Of a stretch of DNA of 64,000 bases, positions 13,618 through 25,600 are shown one piece after another. The notes below the pieces were generated by a model, which was not told the DNA's origin, made no database searches, and saw nothing but the letters and a program-made list of their open reading frames with translations. How positions within the stretch are numbered: position 1 is the first letter of the stretch; each line of letters begins with the position of its first letter. The translations under genes and the position numbers were made by a program. Source of the stretch: Tetragonia tetragonoides (lineage: Eukaryota; Streptophyta; Magnoliopsida; Caryophyllales; Aizoaceae); assembly GCA_038025085.1 (NCBI GenBank), contig CM076139.1, positions 51,316,807 through 51,380,806 of the forward strand, in the 5' to 3' direction.

Positions 13618-16600
13618 CTGTCCATCAATAATGTAAAGAATCAGCCATGGAAAACTTTCTATACAAAGATAACCAAGTTACCAATAAACAATTTTTTAGA
13701 GATAGTTTTTTGGAAAGTCCCTCTATAGATAAATTTGCTTTTATTTTTGATAGATTTCTAAGTTTGCTTTTGTATGGAGAAATATATGATCACTATGTAT
13801 TAAGGTCTCCATCAGCATCAGCAAGGAGCTGGTGACCCGCAAAGAACTCTCTGTCCATCAATGATGCAAAGAATCAGGCACGGAAAACTTTCTACACAAT
13901 AGCCAAGTTACCAGTCAAAAATATTTCTGAGATAGCTTTATGGGAAGTCCCTCTATAGATAACTTTTTTTTCGGGATAGATTTTTAACTTTGCTTTGGTA
14001 TGGAGAAGTATATAATCACCATGTATTAGGTATTCCATCAGTATCAGCTAGGAGCGGGTAAACCGCAAAGAACTCTATGAATTTCATTTCTTAGACTGAT
14101 CTTATGATTTTCGTTACTAGAATCTCCTCTGGACATCTACAGAGATGATGGGGATTCATTAGCCTTCCCACATAGGAAAGAGATGCATAGAACTAGGTTA
14201 GATTGTAGCTTGACCTTCATAAAGAGAGTCCTAAGCTATCCATTTTCTCATTATATTCTACTGTACTATGATGGTCAGGATTACAAGAAGGCGTAAGATT
14301 AACCACTATCACATCTTTTGATTCTTTACTGAACTCTGATTTCTTGAAAATAGGGTGTTTCTTATACTAAAAGATACCTAATAAATACTTTCAAACAACT
14401 GAAGCACTACAACAAATTATATATATGCAGTACAGGAAGGGTTATCCTACCATTTTCATCAGCCATATCGAGAAAAGCCTGAAGTTTCAAGGCCCTCCGA
14501 TAGTACATCATCCCTCGGACTGCAATACAACATCAAATATCCGGAAATGTGAGTCGAATGTAATATGAAGCTTGATATGTGCAAAGTAACATCAACTACC
14601 TGTTCTACACAAGGTCTGCCCTCGCAGTGAAACCCAAAGGCGAAGCTGAAAAATGTTCTCCTCAGTTTCCCAAACTTCAGTCTCTTTCTTGCAATTGATT
14701 CTCTCCATGAAGTTGGTCCACTCATCTAACAAGATGTGTAATTGCAAAGTTAGCAAAATCGATATGTAGTATTAACTAGAAAGCAATTATGTGTGCAATA
14801 TCCTCTTTACTGTATCCAAACCTGGAAAAATCTTTTGCAAGTAGTATATAATCGAGATACCATCTTCGTTGTCCATTTCAAGGTCATTTTTTGAGTACAC
14901 AGTCTCTTCACTGTAGTAAGGAGTAAGGACACTGCCAATTCCATAGAAGTAAGAGTAATGAAAGCAAGTTAGGCAGTAGAATTCACAACTTTCTCGAGCA
15001 ACTGAAGGGAAAAACAGTGTTTTATCTTTAAACAGAACTAAGACCAAAGTCATTTCTAGTGTGCCATCCTTTGATAGCCTTTCTGTTGCGCATGCCACTA
15101 GGCTTAACCAGAGAAACGTTTCAATGTGTTCAGAGCTATAAGGCAAAAGTTCAGGTTTTATTTATTTATTTATTTTTAGTTAAGAAAAAGTTTTATTAAT
15201 CAATCCAATGGTAAAGAATACAAAAAAGGGGAGGATAAGGCATCCTCGTAAGCAAACAGAAGGAAATCAAAAAATATCTACAAATCTCGCCAATGGCATT
15301 GAGCTAGAGTAAGCGGAACCCCCTTAAAGGCCCCTGCCGCTTTAGCCCAAAGAGAAGCCAAATAAACTATGTGATCCCAAACATAATCGACGGTCTTCCC
15401 AGAAGCAGTAAAGGTTTTATGAAAAACTAATAGCCCTAAGCAAATTTATGTTCCCATGTCTTGCCTACTCTCCTCCAGGTTCCTGATGATTAAATGAGGG
15501 GTGTAAGAGCTTCTCTCCCCTCATGATAAAGACTTTAAAGTATGAGACTGAAAACTTGTCTTATTTTGCTTCTTTTTCCTATTCCTGACATCTATAACTA
15601 AACATCATGCTCAACAACAGTTGTGCAAAGTAACCCTGAGGGGGTAACTCAGCTGGTAAGTCCGTGAGATTTATTCCAGAGGTTCCAGTTTCGAGTCCCC
15701 TTAGGGCCACTGGAGGTTTTACTGGTTATTAACTTCAGGGCCCATGGGATTAGTCAAGCATAGCTTGAATACCCATGCTATCTAAAAAAACAAAAGTTGT
15801 GCAAAGTTATGGTAATATTCATCTTTGCTCCATCGTACACCAAACTGCTCAAGTACTACTAAAACTCAATTGAGTGGATGGGAAACCTCAGCACCTAAAA
15901 TCCAAAATATCAAAATGGGAAAAGAAAAAGATGTTGATTAATACATACTTTCTCTTTATCTAAACAAAAAGAAAGAAAAGATGTACCTTGAGAAATGAGA
16001 GGGAATGATCCTAGTGGTAAGGAGGTTTCCACTCACTCCTGAGGTCATAGATTCAATGACGTAACTCTCACCTTATCTTGGTTGAAGGCGTGATATCTAA
16101 CAGGAAAGCTCAACAACTGCACCAACTAGAAACTATCCTGGAAGAGTGTATATGATACTTAATTTTACAAGAGTAAGTTGATTATCCTCTGGGAATTAGA
16201 TGAAGACATTTAGCTACTGGGGCTGCTTGACTCTTACCAACGTTCTGGCTTTCCACAAAGGAGGGGATATTTCAAGAGAATTACTTGAGTAACCTGTAAA
16301 ACTCGTTTTCAGTGAACGCCAACAAAAGATTCTTCCATTTTTGTTTTCTTAAAAGTTTTGGTTTGGTTTTACGTTCAAAGAACCAACAAAGCAGCTAGGT
16401 TGATATTTGAATAATATGTATGTGACACAACAAAATTGACAACCCTCTACCACTTCAATTTGAAATTGCATTTTGTTTATGGAATAAGTTCCAAATGACT
16501 TGGAATTGTCTTGCTTCACTTCCTCATCCTGGCCAAGTGCGACACTTTGGGCATGGGAGAGGTAAAGAGAAGAATATGCTTTGAAAAATGTGTACTTCAA

Positions 16601-19600
16601 AACTATTTGGTGCTTGTGGTTGAAAAAATGCACAAGTTTATGCAACAAATATGCAGAGAGCATCTTATTTGGGAGAGTATTCTTGCTTGTTTGTGGGTAA
16701 GTGCTGCTGCTTATATCCGGTGCTTATTCATACCGATAGTTCAATGCAGAGAGATCAGGAAGTTTATGAAGTTGATTTTGTGTGCTTATAGATGCCGAAT
16801 CATCCAATTATCTCTACAGACACACAGTTATAAATGAAATTCTATTGATTTTTCTCCACCAGAAAAATTTATAATCATCAACGTCTAGCATTTATCTAAA
16901 ATGCATAACAAGGGAACTGTATGAGACAAGGTACAGTGATCATAAATAGTATCTCATAGCAGAAAATACTCCCAATATATCATGAAGGAACTATAAACTA
17001 GCTATTGATAAGAATACAAGTCATACCTGAACGAAAGCATCTTACGAACTGTAGGAGCTCGCGGCATATCCATGAAGAGTGAGTTTGTAAAAAATGCAAT
17101 CCTTCTTCGTGCTTCAAGGTTAACTGGCACATCAATGGCAGACTCCTTTACTGTCAAAAGTAGATAGAGGCGTCGTATCTGGACACAGTAAATTCAACAT
17201 GATGTCTTATTCTACAGGTCAAAAGCAAGAATGAAGATAACTGTTTGATGCATTAGTGATATTTTATACCTGTTCTTCCCACTGTGGCGTAACCTTAGGT
17301 GGAAATACTATAGAAGCAAAAAGTTGATTTCCGGGGACCCTGCCACTACTTCCAAGTTCAACCAATTCACTGAAAGCACCACATTGTTTGATTAGTAATA
17401 AAACCAGTATTGAACATGTTTTTGTTTGTTTTTGATATTGGTAAATGGTATAGAGCACTTTATTTCAATACCAGAAAACGGGTAAATAGAATCCAATATG
17501 GAAGTTGAAAATAGGTGTGCCTACCGAATTTCATTCACCATCATGTCACGCGTGACAACTTCTAACATGTCTTGTAGTAGCAATACCACATTGTCACGTT
17601 TTGAAGAATTGCCATCTCGCTTCAACATGCAAGGACATGAATGATAAGCTTGAATAGACGAAATCAGAGAACTATGCATTGACATCAAGAAAGAGCTAGT
17701 TATTACTCACCAGGAAACCCACAAGTTCCACAAATTTTTGGCAAAGGGCGGGTAACGCGCTCATTCTGAAATTTGTAAGAAATGTATTCTTCGAAATATA
17801 TGTCTCAACTTCTTTGACAATTATGGAAATTATCCTGTCCAAAAGTTAGCATAATAAGGACACAATGAAATTCTGATAAATTAATTACATTCACTAGAAT
17901 CACTACCATACTCAAAGTTGTGGGTATCTAAAAAATGCATTTGATGAGATGCTATTGTATTTGGGATGCAAAGAAAGCAGCGCCAAAAAGGGGACCTTTG
18001 GTTGAATTAACTGGACCTTGTAAACCAATTGGTTGATTTGACAAGTATCACTGAAGAAATACTTGAGAAACAGTATAAAAGGTATGCAAAAGAAAAAGTA
18101 ATTGATGACAAAGAATTTTGATCAATAACATGAGCAACAGTATGGGTAATGAAGGATTGTTTCTAAATTTTCAACTACCTTTTTTCAGTTTCTGCAACGA
18201 CCAGAATGTTTAACACGTGCTTGAAGGACTCATAGCATTCAATCACAGCACATTTCATATATTCATCTGCAGATATACGCTTCCAAAGGTCAGAATCCTT
18301 CGGGCGAAACTGAACAGCCATATCCAGTGCTATTGGGATCTGCATAAACACAGAACGATAGTACTCAAAAATCTGACATTTTAGCCACTGAGCAAGTATC
18401 TTGGCATCTCAGACTACACTTACCTTGCTTGCAAGCAAAAAGGGTGGCCATTGAATTATTTTCAAGCTAGGATCGGAAGAATAAGGGACGAGTAGCAGAT
18501 CCATCTCCCTGTATAATTCCATATTTGATTTAGTAACATTACAAGTGGGACAAAGGAAACAACAAAAGGGACCAGGTTCAGGGGCCTTTCCTGTCGCTAA
18601 CAAGATCTTCTTCCCTAAAACTGCATATAATTTCATTCCAGAGTTGAGCAAATCTAGCTGCTTCACTTCTCCTGCTTGCACTAGCCTATAAGCATAAAAG
18701 TAATGCATACATTCATATGATCAATCTTGTTAGAAGAAGAATATTAGCAGTACTAACAGACGAAAAGGAGGGCAACCTCAGCGAAGCGCTTTGATAAAGT
18801 AAAGCCCCTTTTTCGTGACTTGTCAGAAGGCACCAGATAGTCATTGAAAGCACCAGGTAAAGACTGAAACCTTGACCTGAGCATGACAAGAGTCCTAATC
18901 TGTTCAAAGAAAAGATAACTATAAAATTAAAAATTGATCGCATGCCTCAGTGGTGAAAAAATTATTACAGAAATCAAATATATACTATCCTAGAGGCTAC
19001 CACCCAGTAAGTATCCCGCCGAGGGCAGGGTCTGGGGAGGTCCAGATGTACGCAACCTTACCCCTAGCTAGTCACCTTGTAGAGAGGCTAGAGTACAGAA
19101 TAATGAAGTTAATTACTACAATATATAGTTCCTGTTAGCAAAAAAAATATACAACAATAAATTTATGACAGCAAAAATAGATCTGGATCCTACAAGGCAG
19201 TTTATGAGTAAACTTTGGTTCATTCATGCGTCCTTTTGACGAGACATGTTACATGAGGCATGTTTGCCTCCATAAATAGATGATGTCAAAAAAAGAAAGA
19301 CAAAACATTCCTACACACAACCTTGATCTATTTGGCTTCCTTAGTGCCTTACTGTTGGTAGTGCAACGAATAAGGACAAATTCCATTGTATCTCAAAGAC
19401 TGTTTTGGCAATCCCAGTTGCATATATAGTGATAAATCAAGTCTTTAGGACAGCACCTAGCATGCCTCAAAGTTTGTTTGATCCATAAGCTATGTCCCTT
19501 GAAAGTATTCCCCGACATTCAGCATCATAGATGACTCTCACTCAACTAGAACATAGGGAAGCTACATTGTCTTCCATGGTTATTTAAATTGGGCAAGATC

Positions 19601-22600
19601 AATAAGACTCACAATCTGACTGAGGTCGAAAGGCTCATTTCTAGCTCAATGTTATGCAAGATTATTAGAATATTGTTCTGCCTTTCAAGTCTCAAGGACA
19701 AGGAAATAATGAACAGTTATAACAGAACTGAAAAGACAACTCTTTCTCCTCTCCTGTCATCACATGTTGGACTAAGATATGAAAGTTCACATAAAATACC
19801 TCTCCCAGACGATCAAATGCCCCTATGAAACCACCATAAATTGTGGAGTATATAGAGTACCAAATTTGAGTATCCATGAAATAAACCTGCATGGTTAGGA
19901 AGCAGATAAGCTGTTTGCAAGATACTATGATGTAAAACTGAAAGCGGATAAGCCAAAGACAAAAGTTTCTTTCTAGAGAGGCACCAAACAATCTATGACA
20001 TACCATGATAACTGGAGCCCAAAGTGAGGCGATTGCACCATAATTGTGTTTAGCTGCATTTATAAGAGATACTTCAGCAAAAAAACATTAGTTCACATGA
20101 AAGACAAACTAACGCACACTGGTTTAGCAAATACCTTTGGGAAAAAACTCGTGCCATTGGTATTGAACTTTATTGATGCTCATTATATCTTTCGTTGGCT
20201 TCACCAAGGGTCTTATCTGAACGAGAGATAGAATCATAAGAGGAATCTATTGCCTAGAACTTTAAGCAGATAAATTGTTCCAAAATTTAAACGTACCATG
20301 ACAAAATAGCTAACTGCAATTTTTGATGCTAGCAGTAGTACCCAGAAAAAAGTGTACCTGTCGGAGAATTTGTTGAAGTAGAAATATAAGGCATAAGAGT
20401 AGAAAACAATTAAGTTCATAATTAATTTATGCTGTCTCAGACAAACAGACTTACTTTATGAGAGAAAATTGGCTTTCATGCATTCCTCTGCCGACATAAA
20501 TTCTGGGCTGCATGAGAATGAAAACATTTAGCCCGCATGACATAAAATCTTTGTGCAGAACAAGAGATATTTTCTTTTAAAAAAAAAAAAAAAAGAACGA
20601 ATGCAGAACATGCAATTTCAACTGTAAATGGTCAAAAGTGGGAGGCTATAAATGGTGATTTAGTCTATATGAAGGGATGGGGATAGCTGATCCACATCCA
20701 AGCAAAAGCAAAAGTTTGCAACTCCTCTATCCCTGCTCCTAGAGCTTCTCAGCCCTCAGGTCACGGATGCTCCTGAACATGTACCTAAAATGATATATTA
20801 CAAACAAACTAAGGTAGGTGCCCCATAGTCTTGCACAGATCAGCAAGATCAAAATGGTTAGCATGCCTCTCCCTTATGGAAATAAATTTCCCAAATGTGT
20901 GAGGTGTTAGTACACAGATGAAAGCAAGAGACACAAGTGAGTTCAGCTCCTATCCACAGATCCAGTAGAGGTTGGGAGCTTGATTCACATCTACACAACC
21001 TTATAAGGTTGTGGGACTGTTTGTGTAGGCCAGGCTTTGCCCACTATTTCCCTCACCCACTACCATCATTACTTTCCTAAAAACAAAAGTGTAAACATAT
21101 ATTTTTCCATAAAGAGGCCATACATGCATATAACTTGGCAGCAAAAGAAACTGCCTGCATATGGATTATGGAGGTGCAAGGGACCAGAGCTAACATGAAT
21201 AACACATTATGAAAAGCAAAGAATGAGCAGAGCCAAATAAACAAACAGTGTGCCTTGGCCGAAGTTTTTCCTTCATCCTCTTCTTGGAGTCTAGCAGGCG
21301 GCAGTAGTGCAGTGACCTTACCTAATTTACGATCAAATACTGCAGGGCTTATTTAATTAGTACAAGCTGTTTTATCTACTACCTTGCTCAGTCAGAGAAA
21401 ATCTAGCGGCTATCTTTTGATATTTGAACTTTATCATGATTTTATGTGTTGACAGCAATATATGGTTTCCCTCCTTAGTTTTCCATGGAACGACTTGTCT
21501 AACATGTTGGTAGAAGAGAATATCTTTTCAGCGATTAAAAAATAAAACATAAAATGAGAGTTCTCGCATTGATTTGGGATAACCTTAATTGCTTGGACAC
21601 CCAAAACCACTGAGGTCCAGTATATGTAAGAAGGAAAGCAACTTAAGTACCTGTGACCACCACATAAAGAATCTTATGATAAGCCAATCAGAGTTCTCAA
21701 TAAAACGTCGAAGCATCGGGAAAAGGAAGAACGCAGCAGCCAGTATGTTTGGTAGAAAATACAATCCCACCGCCATGATGTATAGAGCAGGAACGCCCCT
21801 CAATTGCCCAAGAAACGACAAAAGATCTTTAATTTGTTGAGGAGCCACATTGAAGGAATGCACATAAAAGAGTGGCAGAGCTACAGCCCATGCAAGACTA
21901 ACAACTAGCTTCAGGACGTTTCTCAGCACATCAGTGAACATCCACCTACGTTGGGATGGGAAGTTGATAACAAGATCCAGAATACCTACCATCAACAAAA
22001 CAACAAAACCATGCTAACCTGACTAAAAGTATCAATTACAGCAATTGCAACAATATAGGAATGTGCAGCTTCACAATTTTTATCCAAGAAAAATCATGAG
22101 GTGTTTTCTGATGCATATGGTCACATGGCTGACTCTTATACAGTAAAGAAACAAAAATAGAAACATTAAAACAAAGAGCATTTAAATTGCTTTTCTAAGA
22201 TGATGCTCAGAAGACATGTTTGTAAAGGATATAGAACAAGGAATTTGGCATACTTCACCAACTCTTTCTAAGGATCTAAGTTCAACAGATGGATGTTGGA
22301 TTTTCCTTTAAATTGTCAAGGAGCATGGCATGTCAATCTTTCTACTTTATTCAATTCAATTCAGTATGATTATTTTTGTCTGGAAGATCTTTGTGGTAAT
22401 CTGTAAGTCTGAACCTGCCCTTAAATTGAGTATTCGAGAAGGTACGCACCTTCACATTGTATATAATGAGGTTTTCTCACTGAAGACAGGACCTAATATA
22501 ACTTATATGTAGTGTGAAATAGCAAAATACACTCAAAAGTTTGCTTGAAAGATGCTAAGCTTCTGCTTTATTTACTTTGCTTCCATCAACAGAATTGAAA

Positions 22601-25600
22601 GAGTTTCTATTCGATGATAGGATTAATCGAAGAGGTGCCTTTAAAACATTATTTTTCCATTTTTTCACAAGTTTTATGGTTCATACTGGATCCAACCAAT
22701 TAGCATGATATTTGACTACTTTATTAAAGTTGTATTATGCTACTTCACAGCTCATAATTCAATAAAGGCCTCCTAATGAAGATGTTGAAAGAAGTGAATT
22801 TGGCATTAATATTTCTAAACTTGTGCATATCAAGGCTACCCAATGTAACTAGATGTTGACAAAAGAAATCTGCAATTAATATTCCTCAGTTGGTTATTAA
22901 TATACTGAAGTACTGAGCATACTTACTCTGTACATGATTCAATTTAAGTATGTAACTGGAAGAAATTCTTAAGTGTTATCAAATGCTAACTCTAAACAAG
23001 GACATCCTAACTGTGACATTCAAATACTCTGTCAAAGCTAAGCAAAACCAGCAGAATATGACCTCAAGCATTAAAGAGTGCAATTAAAGATGACATACTC
23101 TGAACCACACGAAGAATAGCGGCGGTGATAAAAATACTTGTAACAGGATATATGACGTCTTTCTTAAAGATATCCAACAGTGGGGTTTCAGACCACGCGA
23201 TGATCACCATTGCCTGCAATATAATTCGTTTATCTTATTAACTGTCCATATTATGTTGAGAAACAAAGTGCACAACTAGGAGTTTAAAGCATACAAGTAC
23301 CTGTAGCGTCAGTATATAGAATGTCCATAAGCGATCAAAACTTCTAAAGATATGCCAAAACGTTCTGGTCTCAACAAAATATGATTTTCCTGTACTTTTA
23401 GAGCTTTCCTTGGACACTTTTCTTCCCTGGTATGTCAGACATGTGAAGCAGGTCAGGTTTGATCGTTTGAGTACATATCAGCGTATATAAAGACATTTGG
23501 AGGTTACCTTTATAGTTTCACGTGTTGATTTGAAAAAATCTCCGTCGTCACGCATTGGCCAACCTAATGAGAAGCAATCTGATGACCTGAATGATGTATA
23601 ATGAAGCTGATTGTAAAACAATGTGAAGAGAAAATGATCCAAAATCAACACTATTCATGGATTTAATCTATAATATTGTTACAGACCAGAAATACTCATT
23701 CAAGTCATCGTAGTTGCACCAAGCCGAGTAAGAAGCCTTCCCATTTTTGCTCTTCTGGGCTTCCTGTAAAGGATAACGAGGATTAGAACATGGCAATCAA
23801 GAATACCGCCGCTAAAGAGTCCAGCTAAAGAGTGTCCATTTCAGATATGAGTTACCTTCTCAATTACACGATAGAGGGGTGTGATAACCTTTCGAAGGAA
23901 AGACTCATCATCCCCGCCATACGAGGGCTTGATGTTTTCTCCCGTTACAATACTGACATTCCCAGCCAGCAACCCATGAAGTTCATATGCCATCTATACA
24001 ATCATTCAGAACAAATCACGTATGAACTATTTCCAAATTGATTACTCATAAAATATATTTTTAGGGAAGTTGGGAAAACAGCGCTTACATTATGAAAAAT
24101 ATAGCATAAGCATTCTGGCATAAAACGAACATTCGCTGCCTCACCCCAGATAAGAAGGTACAAGCCCATGTACAGAATTTTCCTCTGCTGTATTTCTTGT
24201 TGACCTTGAGGTAGCCTATAATTAAGAAAATAAAAATACATGAATCAGCTGGATCCACCACCGCCACATGGTCAGAATATAAAAGTTCCTCGGGTAAATC
24301 TCAAACATTAGTATTTTCAAGTGGATATATTTATCTCCCAACCTTAAACTGTGCTTTCGCCCCAAGAATTTGCACCAAGTCTTGTAATTTTTGAAGAGCT
24401 TGCTCATCACAGCATCCAGAGCTCGATCGTCAAGCTGCATAAAAAAGTAGTTCACAGAACAGTAGAAAAGAAGATACTTTATCACTGAAGACTTATTGTT
24501 CATTCAGTATGGTGCAATCATAACACAGTAAAATAAACAATATACGCAAAAGCACTAGATGAACAGATAATTGCGTTATAAAAAGAATAGAGAAGGTTCT
24601 GACCTTGTTCAAAGGCTCGGGCTTTGGATTTAGTCTTATATGAACATTCGCAAGTAATATGATTAAGTTTTCTCGCTGATTCCGAACATTGTCTCTCTGC
24701 ACAAACCAATTAGACCAAGTTCAAGAGTTACTTTGACACCATGTTTAATTCCAATTTCACAACAAAATTTTCATGACCCTTAAACGGGGAGAGGGGGGGA
24801 GGGGAAGAAAGACCCAGTATACACAATAAGAGGATGTGCCTGAAATCCAAACATAGCTCTCAACCAATCAAAGAGATCCAATTCATTGGGTTTCTGCCTG
24901 TGCTGTTCAAATGCAGGGGGCCAGGTTAAGCCACGAGTGTTCCATAATGCAACGACGGCAGCCTTGACCTGGTAAACAGAGAACGGGACAAACTTAACGA
25001 ATGATTCTACTTGAGAGATAGAGGGTTGGGGGGGGGGGAGAGAGAAAGAAAGAGATATTTCTTTAACCAACTGTACCATTATGGAATGGCTAGTTTTGGT
25101 TGACAAGTATCAAAAACAAATCCAGAAGATTAAACTACTATTGGCTATTTACAGTGGATAAAAACAACTTCATAAGCATGCTGGTGTACGATGCCTCCAA
25201 AAGCAGCCAAGACTCAAGAGGATTGATAGTTTGTAGAAAATACCCCTGGTCTTTGAATAAACTTGAGAAAGGGAAAAATGGCAGTTGCTTCAGCGATAAC
25301 TTGTACATCATTAAGGGGGTTATTTCACACACGTATACCTCCCTTATCTTGTAGTTTAACTTGTCTTCCTGTCTCGGGTTCTTCTTTTCTATATTTTACT
25401 CTCTTTTTTTTCTGGCTTAGATACTTCCGCGCATCATAAGTTCATAACCTAAGTAGTAAGTACTGTATCTTTAGATGATAATTCGCCAACTTTGGCTTTG
25501 AATATGAACAAATTTGGGGGGTGAGATGGATATAAACAGTATCTTTAAAGGCTGTGAAATTCAGAACTATTTAAAACTCCTGTTGGTTGCATCTCATAAA

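Larger units (their letters stand above)
14451..20357 (-). other. CALS5: CALS5 exons 16-30
   Basis: Exons in transcript order: 20357-20297, 20216-20135, 20053-20004, 19886-19800, 18899-18777, 18685-18591, 18508-18424, 18339-18179, 17834-17711, 17619-17525, 17369-17270, 17178-17027, 14931-14822, 14725-14600, 14519-14451. This is the large cytosolic loop ([75 protein letters not shown]). All phases fit, and only the donor after exon 21 is non-canonical. Intron 27 (14932-17026) is the longest and carries LINE and SINE insertions. Confidence 0.86.

Noticed and set aside
15632..15707. tRNA gene
   Set aside because: Only box A and box B are tRNA-like; no clover-leaf, and a long non-tRNA body with target duplications shows a SINE.
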